This document shows, one piece after another, positions 36,881-46,241 of a stretch of DNA of 64,000 bases; position 1 is the stretch's first letter, and each line of letters begins with the position of its first letter. This DNA comes from Flavobacterium urumqiense. Lineage in GTDB: Bacteria; Bacteroidota; Bacteroidia; Flavobacteriales; Flavobacteriaceae. The stretch spans positions 1 through 64,000 of the forward strand of contig NZ_FNVP01000011.1 of NCBI RefSeq assembly GCF_900108015.1, written 5' to 3'. The notes under the pieces were generated by a model, which ran no database searches, was not told the DNA's origin, and was given only the letters and a program-made list of their open reading frames with translations. A program made the position numbers and the translations under genes.

Positions 36881-37000
36881 GCACGAGAGATGGAAGTGGC
36901 ATCCTTTTATAAAGCTTCGCGGAATAAAAGATACAACGAACAGCTCGACCCGGAGTTGCGAGGAGGAACGACGAAGCTAAAACCGAGGGGCGTGCCCAAA
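36881..37000 (+). repeat. dispersed structured repeat, copy B
   Basis: The segment has the same block order as copy A at 9594. GAGAGATGGAAGTGGC comes first, then the stem ATCCTTTTAT (36901-36910) with ATAAAAGAT (36924-36932), then ACAGCTCGACCCGG and GGGGCGTGCCCAAA. The stem position that is G-C in copy A is A-T here, so pairing is kept. About 20 extra bases sit before the last block. The rest of the 36544-37139 spacer is AT-rich, without a gene. Confidence 0.7.
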
Positions 37001-37087
37001 AAAATACGTTAAAAAACCATTCAGTTTACTCAAATTCAGTGGTATTTATTTATATTTAGTGCTTTTTAACAAAAAAATATTTTAATT

Positions 37088-37121
37088 TATTATGCGTGCA
37101 TAGTATTTTTTATTATATTTG
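37088..37121 (+). promoter_or_regulatory. promoter and candidate MarR operator of the fad operon
   Basis: TATTATGC GT GCATAGTA (37088-37105) is an inverted repeat (TAnTATGC/GCATAnTA) placed just upstream of a perfect -7 element, TATATTTG (37114-37121). That element lies 18 bp before the marR start. A repressor bound there would cover the -33 region. Confidence 0.6.
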
Positions 37122-37139
37122 AAATCGATATAGTACCTT

Positions 37140-37631
37140 ATGAAAGACAAAACAATAGATTACATATTACGAGCTACCTGGCAAGCGGTCGCCAGAATGT
37201 ATAATGAAGAAGCTTCTAAATATGATGCGAGTATGGCAACGGGTTTTGCTTTATTGAGTATTGACAAGGATGGCGGAACGCCCTCAACGGCTTTGGGTCC
37301 AAAAATGGGAATGGAAGCCACAAGCCTGACCAGAACCTTGAAATCTATGGAGGAAAAGGAATTGATTATTAGAAAGAAAAACCCTGAAGATGGCCGTGGT
37401 GTTTTGATTTACCTTACTGATTTTGGTAAAGAAAAAAGAGAGTTATCTAAGAATACGGTTTTGAAATTTAATGAAACCGTCAAACAACACATCTCTGAGG
37501 AGAAGCTGCAACATTTTATTGAAGTGGCTGAAATCATCAACGAATTAATTTTGGACAAAAATATTTTTAATCACGCGAGCGTCAGCGAACTGATGGAGCA
37601 AACTGAAAAAACAGAAAATGATATCGCCTGA
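37140..37631 (+). CDS. MarR-family regulator of the beta-oxidation operon
   Basis: This 163-residue protein has a winged helix-turn-helix. GTPSTALGPKMGMEATSLTRTLKSMEEK is helices 2-4 with the recognition helix, and IIRKKNPEDGRGVLIYLTDFG is the wing. N-terminal helices (DYILRATWQAVARMYNEEA) and C-terminal helices form the dimer. It is 62 bp upstream of the fad genes and is probably co-transcribed. I infer that it represses this operon and itself through the inverted repeat at 37088-37105, and that acyl-CoA is the likely effector. Confidence 0.88.
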   Translation: MKDKTIDYILRATWQAVARMYNEEASKYDASMATGFALLSIDKDGGTPSTALGPKMGMEATSLTRTLKSMEEKELIIRKKNPEDGRGVLIYLTDFGKEKRELSKNTVLKFNETVKQHISEEKLQHFIEVAEIINELILDKNIFNHASVSELMEQTEKTENDIA

Positions 37632-37693
37632 TTCAAAAAATAATTCAGAATGGCGATACCATATTCAAATAAAAAAATAAATATTAACTACGT

Positions 37694-40084
37694 ATGAAAC
37701 GCACAATTAAAAAAGTTGCAGTAATTGGATCCGGAATTATGGGTTCAGGAATTGCCTGTCATTTTGCTAACATTGGTGTTGAGGTTTTACTTTTGGACAT
37801 TGTTCCAAGAGAACTTACCGAAGCAGAAGCCAAAAAAGGGCTTACTTTAGAAAGCAAAATTGTAAGAAACCGATTAGTGAATGAGCATTTAGCTAATTCA
37901 CTGAAATCGAAGCCCTCTCCTATTTACAGCCAGAAATTCGCAAGCAGAATTACAACTGGAAATACTACCGATGACATGGCGAAAATTGCTGCTGTTGATT
38001 GGATTATTGAGGTTGTAGTGGAACGTTTGGACATAAAGAAAATGGTTTTTGAACAAATTGAAAAATTTAGAAAACCGGGAACTTTAGTAACTTCAAATAC
38101 TTCTGGAATTCCGATTCACTTTATGAGTGAAGGAAGAAGCGACGATTTTCAAAAGCATTTCTGTGGGACACACTTTTTTAATCCTGCGCGTTATTTAAAA
38201 TTATTCGAAATCATTCCTGGCCCACAAACTTCAACAGAAGTGTTGGACTTCCTTACTATATACGGCGAGAAATTCTTGGGAAAAACTTCGGTTGTTGCAA
38301 AAGATACTCCAGCATTTATTGGAAATAGAGTTGGGATTTATGGGATTCAGAGTTTGTTTCATTTGGTTAAAGAATTGGGACTTACAATTGAAGAAGTGGA
38401 TAAATTGACTGGTCCGGTTATTGGACGACCAAAATCGGCTACTTTCAGAACCGTTGACGTAGTTGGATTAGATACTTTGGTACATGTAGCCAACGGAATC
38501 TACGAAAACTGCCCGAATGACGAGCAACACGAATTGTTCAAATTACCGGATTTCGTCAACAAAATGATGGAAAACAAATGGTTGGGTAGCAAAACTGGTC
38601 AAGGTTTTTATAAAAAAGTAGACAAGGATATTTTGTCTTTGGATTTGGACACTTTAGAATACCGTCCGGCTAAAAGAGCTTCTTTTGCAACTTTAGAACT
38701 GACAAAAACGATTGATAAACCAATTAACCGTTTTAAAGTTTTGGTGAAAGGAAAAGATAAAGCAGGAGAATTCTACAGAAAAAGTTTTGCTGGAATGTTT
38801 GCTTACGTTTCGAACAGAATTCCTGAAATTTCAGATGAATTATATAAGATTGACGATGCGATGAAAGCCGGTTTCGGATGGGAAAATGGTCCTTTCGAAA
38901 TTTGGGATGCTATTGGTGTTGCAAAAGGAATCGAAATGATGAAAGCAGAAGGTCTTGAACCAGCTGCTTGGGTAAATGATATGTTGGCTTCTGGAAGTTC
39001 TAGTTTTTATTCTATTAAAGAAGGAGCAACTTTTTTCTACAATATCCCAACAAAATCACAAACTAAAGTTCCGGGTCAGGATTCCTTTATTATCCTGAAC
39101 AACATACGCGAAAGCAAAAAAGTGTGGAGCAATAGCGGAGCGATTATACAAGACTTAGGAGACGGAATCTTGAATTTAGAATTCCAATCTAAAATGAATA
39201 CTATTGGTGGTGATGTTTTGGCCGCTATCAATAAAGCAATTGATTTATCTGAAAAAGAATATCAGGGTTTGGTTATTGGAAATCAATCAGCGAATTTCTC
39301 TGTTGGAGCTAACATCGGAATGATTTTCATGATGGCTGTGGAGCAAGAATACGATGAGTTGAACATGGCTATCAAAATGTTCCAAGACACGATGATGCGT
39401 GTGCGTTATTCTGGAATTCCAGTAATAGTTGCACCACACGGAATGACTTTTGGTGGTGGTTGCGAAATGAGCTTACATGCTGATAAAGTAGTCGCTGCAG
39501 CGGAAACGTATATGGGATTAGTGGAGTTTGGTGTTGGAGTAATTCCAGGTGGTGGTGGTTCAAAAGAATTGGCATTGCGTGCATCCGATTTATTCCATAA
39601 AAATGATGTTGAGTTGAACGTATTGCAAGAATATTTCTTGACTATTGCTATGGCAAAAGTGTCCACTTCTGGATACGAAGCTTTTGATACCGGACTTTTA
39701 CAACAAGGGAAAGATATTATTGTGGTAAACAAAGACCGTCAGATAGCTGAAGCAAAAAAACACGCTTTACTAATGGCCGAAGCCGGTTACACACAACCGA
39801 TTCGCAGAAGCGATGTGAAAGTTTTAGGAAAACAAGCTCTGGGAATGTTCCTAGTAGGAACGGACCAAATGGAAGCCGGAAAATACATCTCGGAACACGA
39901 CAAAAAAATCGCTAACAAACTGGCTTATGTTATGGCTGGTGGAGATTTATCTGAACCAACATTAGTAACCGAACAATATTTATTGGATTTGGAACGTGAA
40001 GCTTTCTTGTCACTTTGTACAGAAAGAAAAACATTGGAGAGAATCCAATTTATGTTAACCAAAGGAAAACCTTTAAGAAACTAA
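37694..40084 (+). CDS. fadN: 3-hydroxyacyl-CoA dehydrogenase / enoyl-CoA hydratase
   Basis: This bifunctional beta-oxidation enzyme has 796 residues. The domain order is dehydrogenase first and hydratase last, as in Bacillus FadN and unlike E. coli FadB. The Rossmann motif is VAVIGSGIMGSGIACHFANI (residues 8-27), and the dehydrogenase catalytic His is in HFCGTHFFNPARYLKLFEI (about 155). A crotonase-like C-terminal domain shows LVIGNQSANFSVGANIG and VEFGVGVIPGGGGSKEL, the CoA-ester oxyanion and acid region. It is 5 bp upstream of the thiolase gene. Confidence 0.9.
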   Translation: MKRTIKKVAVIGSGIMGSGIACHFANIGVEVLLLDIVPRELTEAEAKKGLTLESKIVRNRLVNEHLANSLKSKPSPIYSQKFASRITTGNTTDDMAKIAAVDWIIEVVVERLDIKKMVFEQIEKFRKPGTLVTSNTSGIPIHFMSEGRSDDFQKHFCGTHFFNPARYLKLFEIIPGPQTSTEVLDFLTIYGEKFLGKTSVVAKDTPAFIGNRVGIYGIQSLFHLVKELGLTIEEVDKLTGPVIGRPKSATFRTVDVVGLDTLVHVANGIYENCPNDEQHELFKLPDFVNKMMENKWLGSKTGQGFYKKVDKDILSLDLDTLEYRPAKRASFATLELTKTIDKPINRFKVLVKGKDKAGEFYRKSFAGMFAYVSNRIPEISDELYKIDDAMKAGFGWENGPFEIWDAIGVAKGIEMMKAEGLEPAAWVNDMLASGSSSFYSIKEGATFFYNIPTKSQTKVPGQDSFIILNNIRESKKVWSNSGAIIQDLGDGILNLEFQSKMNTIGGDVLAAINKAIDLSEKEYQGLVIGNQSANFSVGANIGMIFMMAVEQEYDELNMAIKMFQDTMMRVRYSGIPVIVAPHGMTFGGGCEMSLHADKVVAAAETYMGLVEFGVGVIPGGGGSKELALRASDLFHKNDVELNVLQEYFLTIAMAKVSTSGYEAFDTGLLQQGKDIIVVNKDRQIAEAKKHALLMAEAGYTQPIRRSDVKVLGKQALGMFLVGTDQMEAGKYISEHDKKIANKLAYVMAGGDLSEPTLVTEQYLLDLEREAFLSLCTERKTLERIQFMLTKGKPLRN

Positions 40085-40088
40085 AAAA

Positions 40089-41270
40089 ATGAAAACAGCC
40101 TATATAGTAAAAGCATACAGAACAGCCGTGGGGAAAGCCCCAAAAGGGGTGTTTAGATTTAAACGTCCTGATGAATTGGCAGCAGAAACGATTCAGTTTA
40201 TGATGAATGAGTTGCCTGATTTCGACAAAAAGCGTATTGATGACGTGATGGTAGGAAATGCGATGCCGGAAGCGGAACAAGGATTAAACGTGGGACGATT
40301 GATTTCCTTAATGGGATTGAAAATCGAAGATGTTCCTGGTGTAACCGTAAACCGTTATTGCGCGTCAGGATTAGAAACAATTGGTATGGCTACAGCCAAA
40401 ATTCAGTCTGGAATGGCGGATTGTATCATTGCCGGTGGAGCAGAAAGCATGAGTTTTATTCCAATGGGAGGTTACAAACCGACTCCTGATTATGCTGTTG
40501 CAAAAGCTGGAAACGAAGATTACTATTGGGGAATGGGACTAACTGCTGAAGCGGTTGCCAAACAATTTAATGTATCTCGTGCGGACCAAGATGAGTTTGC
40601 TTACCAATCGCACATGAAAGCCTTGAAAGCGCAAGCTGAAGGTAAATTTGACAAACAAATAGTTCCTATTACTGTGGAACAAACGTTTATCAACGAGAAC
40701 GGTAAAAAAGAAACCAAATCCTATATCGTAAATAAAGATGAAGGTCCAAGAGCTGGAACTTCTGTAGAAGCTTTGGCAGGTTTAAGACCCGTTTTTGAAG
40801 CTGGTGGAAGTGTAACTGCAGGAAACTCTTCTCAAATGAGTGATGGAGCAGCTTTTGTTCTAATCATGAGCGAAGAAATGGTAAAAGAATTGAATCTTAC
40901 TCCTATCGCCCGTTTGGTAAACTTCGCTTCGGCTGGAGTGGAGCCAAGAATCATGGGAATTGGACCTGTAAAAGCGATTCCAAAAGCATTAAAACAAGCT
41001 GGTTTAACGTTGAATGATATTGATTTAATTGAGTTAAACGAAGCTTTTGCGTCACAAGCATTAGCTGTAACAAGAGAATTAAACCTAAATCCTGATATCA
41101 TCAATGTCAATGGTGGAGCAATTGCATTAGGACACCCATTAGGTTGTACCGGAGCAAAATTGTCTGTTCAATTATTCGACGAAATGAAACGTAGAGGAAG
41201 CAAATACGGAATTGTGAGTATGTGTGTTGGAACTGGGCAAGGTTCTGCAGGGATTTACGAACTTTTGTAG
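40089..41270 (+). CDS. fadA: acetyl-CoA C-acyltransferase (3-ketoacyl-CoA thiolase)
   Basis: This 393-residue thiolase releases acetyl-CoA at the end of each beta-oxidation turn. The acyl-accepting Cys91 is in VNRYCASGLETIG. His lies in GGAIALGHPLGCTGAK (about 349). The second Cys379 is in VSMCVGTGQGSAG. It begins 5 bp after the multifunctional enzyme gene, with which it forms the classical pair. It is cytosolic. Confidence 0.94.
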   Translation: MKTAYIVKAYRTAVGKAPKGVFRFKRPDELAAETIQFMMNELPDFDKKRIDDVMVGNAMPEAEQGLNVGRLISLMGLKIEDVPGVTVNRYCASGLETIGMATAKIQSGMADCIIAGGAESMSFIPMGGYKPTPDYAVAKAGNEDYYWGMGLTAEAVAKQFNVSRADQDEFAYQSHMKALKAQAEGKFDKQIVPITVEQTFINENGKKETKSYIVNKDEGPRAGTSVEALAGLRPVFEAGGSVTAGNSSQMSDGAAFVLIMSEEMVKELNLTPIARLVNFASAGVEPRIMGIGPVKAIPKALKQAGLTLNDIDLIELNEAFASQALAVTRELNLNPDIINVNGGAIALGHPLGCTGAKLSVQLFDEMKRRGSKYGIVSMCVGTGQGSAGIYELL

Positions 41271-41338
41271 TTAAAGATTTACATCCATATATTGAGGATT
41301 TAGATAATAAATAAAAACATATTAAAAAATAACAAGAA

Positions 41339-43144
41339 ATGGCAGATACAATTGAAAAAAACGTAACCCGTGGCGGTCAGTTTTTGGTTAAAGAAACAAA
41401 GTGCGAAGATGTCTTCACTCCTGAAGACTTCAATGAAGAACAATTAATGATGCGTGACTCTGTAAAAGAGTTCGTAGACAAAGAATTATGGCCTAATAAA
41501 GACCGTTTTGAAAAGAAAGATTATGCCTTAACTGAAGAATCCATGCGCAAAGCGGGAGACCTAGGTTTCTTAAGCGTAGCAGTTCCTGAAGCTTACGGTG
41601 GAATGGGAATGGGATTTGTAAACACCGTTTTGGTTTGTGATTATATCTCTGGAGCAACGGGTTCATTCTCAACTGCTTTTGGAGCACATACAGGAATTGG
41701 AACTATGCCAATCACTTTATACGGAACAGAAGAGCAAAAACAAAAATACGTACCTAAATTAGCTTCTGGTGAGTGGTTTGGTGCTTACTGTTTGACTGAG
41801 CCAGGTGCTGGATCAGATGCTAACTCTGGAAAAACAAAAGCTGTTTTATCAGAAGATGGAAAAACATACTCTATTACAGGACAAAAAATGTGGATTTCGA
41901 ATGCAGGATTTTGTTCCATGTTTATCGTTTTTGCACGTATTGGTGATGATAAAAACATTACTGGTTTCATTGTAGAAAATGCTGCTGATAACGGTATTTC
42001 AATGGGTGAAGAAGAGCACAAATTAGGAATTAGAGCTTCTTCTACTCGTCAGGTTTTCTTTAACGAAACAAAAGTTCCTGCTGAGAACATGTTATCTGAA
42101 AGAGGAAACGGATTCAAAATTGCCATGAATGCTTTAAACGTTGGACGTATCAAACTGGCTGCAGCTTGTCTTGACGCACAACGTAGAGTAATTACAAATG
42201 CAACTGCTTACGCAAACGAAAGAATGCAGTTTAACACCGCTATTTCTCAATTTGGAGCTATTCGTTCTAAATTAGCTGATATGGCGACTAACTGTTATGC
42301 TGGTGAAAGTGCTACTTATAGAGCAGCAAAAGACATTGAAGACAGAATTACTGCACGTGAAGCAGAAGGTATTTCTCATCAAGAAGCAGAATTAAAAGGT
42401 GTTGAAGAATATGCTATCGAGTGTTCTATCTTGAAAGTAGCTGTTTCTGAAGACGTTCAAAGCTGTTCTGATGAAGGTATTCAAATCTATGGAGGAATGG
42501 GATTCTCTGAAGATACTCCGATGGAGAGTGCTTGGAGAGATGCTCGTATAGCACGTATCTATGAAGGTACAAACGAAATCAACAGAATGCTATCAGTAGG
42601 TATGTTGATTAAAAAAGCAATGAAAGGTCATGTTGACTTATTAGGACCTGCAACAAAAGTTGGCGAGGAATTATTAGGTATTCCATCATTTGACACACCA
42701 GATTACTCTGAGTTATTTGCTGAGGAAAAAGAAATTGTTAAGAATTTAAAAAAAGCATTCTTAATGGTAGCTGGTAGCGCAATACAAAAATTCGGAACTG
42801 ATTTAGACGCTCACCAACAAATTTTGATGGCTGCTTCGGATATGCTGATAGAAGTATACATGGCGGAAAGTACTATTCTTAGAACGGAAAAATTAGCTAA
42901 AAAAGAAGGTGAAGCTAAAGTACAAGAGCAAATTGCTATGGCAAAATTATACTTGTATCAAGCAGTAGACATCGTTACTCAAAAAGGAAAAGAAAGTGTT
43001 ATTTCTTTTGCTGAAGGAGACGAACAACGTATGATGTTAATGGGATTACGTCGTTTTACAAAATACACTAACATGCCAAATGTTGTTGCATTAAGAGAAA
43101 CAATTACATCAAAATTAGTAGCTGAAAATGGATATTGTTTTTAA
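41339..43144 (+). CDS. fadE: acyl-CoA dehydrogenase
   Basis: This FAD enzyme carries out the first beta-oxidation step. It has 601 residues, longer than typical ACADs because of a C-terminal extension of about 150 residues, as in Bacillus FadE. YCLTEPGAGSDANSGKTKA (about 150-168) and GQKMWISNAGFCSMFIVFA are FAD and substrate blocks. The catalytic Glu lies in DARIARIYEGTNEINRMLS (about 402-420). QIYGGMGFSED is the helix before it. It is the last gene of the marR-fadN-fadA-fadE operon, and a terminator follows. Confidence 0.92.
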   Translation: MADTIEKNVTRGGQFLVKETKCEDVFTPEDFNEEQLMMRDSVKEFVDKELWPNKDRFEKKDYALTEESMRKAGDLGFLSVAVPEAYGGMGMGFVNTVLVCDYISGATGSFSTAFGAHTGIGTMPITLYGTEEQKQKYVPKLASGEWFGAYCLTEPGAGSDANSGKTKAVLSEDGKTYSITGQKMWISNAGFCSMFIVFARIGDDKNITGFIVENAADNGISMGEEEHKLGIRASSTRQVFFNETKVPAENMLSERGNGFKIAMNALNVGRIKLAAACLDAQRRVITNATAYANERMQFNTAISQFGAIRSKLADMATNCYAGESATYRAAKDIEDRITAREAEGISHQEAELKGVEEYAIECSILKVAVSEDVQSCSDEGIQIYGGMGFSEDTPMESAWRDARIARIYEGTNEINRMLSVGMLIKKAMKGHVDLLGPATKVGEELLGIPSFDTPDYSELFAEEKEIVKNLKKAFLMVAGSAIQKFGTDLDAHQQILMAASDMLIEVYMAESTILRTEKLAKKEGEAKVQEQIAMAKLYLYQAVDIVTQKGKESVISFAEGDEQRMMLMGLRRFTKYTNMPNVVALRETITSKLVAENGYCF

Positions 43145-43176
43145 TTAGAAGATAGTTTTTAGTTGATTTATTTGTT

Positions 43177-43212
43177 AAAAAACCGTCAAGTTGAAATAAC
43201 TGACGGTTTTTT
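43177..43212 (+). terminator. intrinsic terminator of the fad operon
   Basis: The stem AAAAAACCGTCA (43177-43188) / TGACGGTTTTTT (43201-43212) with a 12-base loop is followed by more T, 33 bp after the fadE stop. Confidence 0.85.
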
Positions 43213-43261
43213 TTATAGCTTAAATTTAAAAATTATTTAATTTCCTTCTTTTCTATGGGAC

Positions 43262-43680
43262 TTATTTCTCGATTACAGGAAATACACTGCGATTACTTGA
43301 ATTAATGGAAAGTGAAGCGCTGCCATCAAAAAAAATGGAAATATACATCGTATACACATTATATTGTCCTTTAACTACCGCCGTAATTTGATATGCTTTC
43401 TTTTCTTTTTTTAAAAGTATATTCTTGTCTTTTTCCTTCAAAATTTAATCCGCCATCACCACGATAGGCAACACCAATATAAGTTCTACTAAAAAAAGGC
43501 CTTTCGCTTATGATAAAATTCGTTTATAATTTCTGTACGAAGAAAGGGAGATAGTGCACTGTAATGTAATTCAATTCCGAAGTTCCTTCAAACGTAGCTG
43601 TTTTAACATGATGAATTTTAATTAAATTGCACGAAATAAATGCTAATCATAAGACAGTTAGCGATAAAATTATTTTTTTA
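43262..43680 (-). pseudogene. decayed lipoprotein gene
   Basis: Read on the minus strand, one frame gives KKIILSLTVL, a stop, then LAFISCNLIKIHHVKTATF and EGTSELNYITVHYLPFF. This is a lipoprotein signal with lipobox ISC. The frame then shifts: TYIGVAYRGDGGLNFEGKRQ is in the next segment, and after a second shift AYQITAVVKGQYNVYTMYIS leads to SNRSVFPVIEK and a stop. No start codon remains where one is expected, and there are at least two frameshifts and one stop. I recognise no family. It resembles small secreted flavobacterial lipoproteins. Confidence 0.65.
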
Positions 43681-43821
43681 TGAGTTTTGTTTTTAGTTTA
43701 AATAAAATATTGAAAAAGCATCATCAATAATATTATCAAAAACTTAAGATTTACATAAAATTATAATTGCTAAAAAAGTCAGTTTACAACTTTCTTACCC
43801 TGAAATAATCAAAAAAACATA

Positions 43822-44736
43822 CTATTTTTTCACTTCTATAACCTCTACTTTTATTCCAACAGCGTAGGCATTGGGAATAATTTTATCTCCATGCACGTTG
43901 GCATAAACCTTGGTAAATTCAGCTCCAAAATACAAAATAATAGCTGAATAATATACCCATATTAAAATGATAATTACAGAACCAGCAGCTCCATAAACAG
44001 TCGCAACAGTTGAACTTCCTAAATAAAACCCAATGGCAAACTTACCAAACATAAAGAAAAATGAAGTAAAACTAGACCCAACTAATGCGTCTTTCCAAGC
44101 GATATAACCGTCTGGCAGTGTTTTAAAAATAATTGAGAATAATATAGTGGTTGTGGAAAATAAAATTAAAATATTAATAATGTAAAACAAATAAATAGTC
44201 AAGTCTGGAAAATATAGCAACAACCTTTCGTTAATAACATCCATAACTGTATTAACCATGAGACTTACCAGCAATAAAAATCCAACAGACGCAATCATTG
44301 AAAAAGACATAATTCGATTTTTGATGAATTTCATAATTCCTTTATTCGGTTTTGCTTTTAATCCCCAAATAAAGTTAATGGAACTTTGTATTTCGGCAAA
44401 AACCCCAGAAGCTCCTATCAATAGCATAATTCCTCCAAAAATTGCAGCAAAGGTATTGCTATCCGTTAACTCTATATTTTTAATAGTTTCCTGAATTTGA
44501 ATCGCAGCTTCATTGCCAACCATTCCATTGATTTGACCAAAAAATCTGCCGGTAACAGCCTCCCGCCCGAAGAAAAAACTAAAAATTGATAAAATAATAA
44601 TTAGCAATGGAGGCAAGGAAAATATGGTGTAGTAGGATAACGAAGCACTTAATTTAATAGCGTTATCCTCATCAAATTCCTTATATGTTCGTTTTAACAA
44701 TTCCCAACCTGATTTTGCTGCTTCTTTACGATTCAT
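43822..44736 (-). CDS. YihY/BrkB-family inner membrane protein
   Basis: This 304-residue protein (from the Met at 44736) has six membrane segments. The frame is open to 44769, but family members start near MNRKEAAKSGWELLKRTYKE. DNAIKLSASLSYYTIFSLPPLLI is the first hydrophobic block with the conserved A.S.SYY.. pattern. FAAIFGGIMLLIGASGVFAEIQSSINFIWG and FIKNRIMSFSMIASVGFLLL follow, and GFYLGSSTVATVYGAAGSV comes late. Members were once called ribonuclease BN, but they are membrane proteins of unknown activity. It is divergent from sodC. Confidence 0.9.
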   Translation of the reverse strand: MNRKEAAKSGWELLKRTYKEFDEDNAIKLSASLSYYTIFSLPPLLIIILSIFSFFFGREAVTGRFFGQINGMVGNEAAIQIQETIKNIELTDSNTFAAIFGGIMLLIGASGVFAEIQSSINFIWGLKAKPNKGIMKFIKNRIMSFSMIASVGFLLLVSLMVNTVMDVINERLLLYFPDLTIYLFYIINILILFSTTTILFSIIFKTLPDGYIAWKDALVGSSFTSFFFMFGKFAIGFYLGSSTVATVYGAAGSVIIILIWVYYSAIILYFGAEFTKVYANVHGDKIIPNAYAVGIKVEVIEVKK

Positions 44737-44977
44737 AACTACAAAAATATTTACTTTCTGATAAAACAAAAAAACAATTTAGGTTTTCTTTTTCAATCTG
44801 TATTCTGTGGCAAATTATATTCTAATCAATTACGAATGAACATAGAGCATACCAATATCAAAATTACAAAGTTATTTTCTTGAAATTTACAAAATATTTT
44901 ACAAAATTCACACCAACAAGCGGCGTTGTACAATAATTAAAAAGTAATAAACTTAAATTCAAATTTTCATCTTTTCA

Positions 44978-45010
44978 TTGTAATATTTTAAAGAAAATAG
45001 AGTAACTTTA
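44978..45010 (+). promoter_or_regulatory. probable sodC promoter
   Basis: A TTG at 44978-44980 and TAACTTTA at 45003-45010 (one base off TAnnTTTG) have 22-bp spacing. They lie 31 bp before the Met chosen for the superoxide dismutase. Confidence 0.5.
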
Positions 45011-45041
45011 CGTAATAAATTTATTATAATTGACACTCAAT

Positions 45042-45569
45042 ATGAAAAAAATAACCCTTAGCATTGCTCTAATTTTATCTGTTATCATTGGATGCAAAAC
45101 GAGTAGTAGTTCAAATGATACTAAAAAATTAGCACTTACATTTGAGCCAAAAAGTAATAGTACTGTTTCTGGTACAGCAATTTTCACTAAAAAAAACGGT
45201 AAAGTCACTTTCGTTGCCACATTGGCAGGGCTTAATCCCGGAGTTCATGCTATACATATTCATGAAAAATCAGATTGTTCAGCAGCTGATGGAAGTTCAG
45301 CAGGAGGACATTGGAACCCAACATTCAAAAAACACGGGAAATGGGGAGTTGGCGAACATCATAAAGGCGATATCGGGAACTTTACCGCTGATGAAAAAGG
45401 AAATGGAACCATTACTTTAACAACAGATGAATGGTGTATTGGTTGTGGAGACGCGACTAAAGATATCATAGGAAAAGGACTGATTGTTCATCAAGGTACT
45501 GATGATTTTGTTACACAACCAACAGGAAATGCCGGTGGAAGAGTAGCATGCTCTGCTATAATTAAGTAG
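45042..45569 (+). CDS. sodC: Cu/Zn superoxide dismutase (lipoprotein)
   Basis: This 175-residue enzyme has a lipoprotein signal (SVIIGCKTS, Cys18), so it is placed at the envelope and detoxifies superoxide there. Metal ligands are visible. HAIHIHEKSDC holds two copper His. GGHWNP carries the bridging His, and HHKGDIGN the zinc His and Asp. IVHQGTDDF gives the last copper His. The catalytic Arg is in GGRVACSAI, and the disulphide Cys pair is in KSDC and VAC. A short Cys-containing insert (DEWCIGCGDATKD) before the electrostatic loop is unusual. The Met at 45042 is preferred over the in-frame start at 45030 because it opens the signal peptide. Confidence 0.93.
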   Translation: MKKITLSIALILSVIIGCKTSSSSNDTKKLALTFEPKSNSTVSGTAIFTKKNGKVTFVATLAGLNPGVHAIHIHEKSDCSAADGSSAGGHWNPTFKKHGKWGVGEHHKGDIGNFTADEKGNGTITLTTDEWCIGCGDATKDIIGKGLIVHQGTDDFVTQPTGNAGGRVACSAIIK

Positions 45570-45589
45570 TTTTTTTAAAAGAAATTTAT

Positions 45590-46155
45590 TGCAATAAAAA
45601 GAACACCGTTATTTTAAAAAAATAAAAGAATGGCGTGAGTGGTTGACCGAAAATCATTACTGCCCAAAGATCATATATGTAATTTTCTACATAGTAGGTA
45701 GTGAATTTCAAAATATGTGATAGGAAGAAGCGATTAAAGTTGCCATATATTTTGTTAGATTAATTTAACAATAAAAAAAATAGACGAAATGCGTCGGAAA
45801 TAGTTTTTTTTACCAAGAAAAGATAAAAGTGTTTGGAGTAGACTCAGTAAAACATATATTGAAAACTCATTGAATAAAATCTGATGTACGAAAGTGGATT
45901 AGCAAAAATCTAAACAGGTAAAAAAAACGGTTCTTGGATTTTATTAGATGCTGTAGAGGATTTGATTATGCAAGCAAATCTAGGAATGGCTTTTAACAAA
46001 AATAGTTTTGCATTTGAAAACTGTGAAAATCTTATTGCCTCCTGTATAAAAAGTCATCTCATTGGCACAATCAAGTTAAAAGAGAACAAATAAGAAACAA
46101 TCGGATAATGAAAATTATAGATTTCTGTACCCAAAATAAAAAATATCGAGATTAA
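45590..46155 (+). pseudogene. decayed YdeI/OmpD-associated family gene
   Basis: The spacer translates, over changing frames, to family text in the right order. First comes EWREWLTENHY, then IYVIFY and VGSEFQNM, two stops, and EEAIKVAIYF. After that come KIDEMRRK, a stop, FFLPRKDKSVWSRLSKTYIE, and YESGLAKI. A stop follows, then TGKKNGSWILLDAVEDLI and, at the end, NNRIMKIIDFCTQN with a stop. This matches the YdeI/OmpD-associated proteins (EWR.WL..NH, EA...A.CFGWID, PRK..S.WS..N, LYWI..AKR.ETR..RI). There are several stops and frameshifts, so it is not functional. Confidence 0.85.
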
Positions 46156-46241
46156 TATTTTCTACTAAATAATTAAAACTTATCCTAAACTTTTCTGCAA
46201 AACCATGATAAAACATAGCTCTGTAGCTTCAAATTAAAGCA

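Noticed and set aside
45142-45420. 92-codon alternative plus-strand frame inside sodC
   Set aside because: It overlaps the clear SodC domain in another frame and has no resemblance to any protein.
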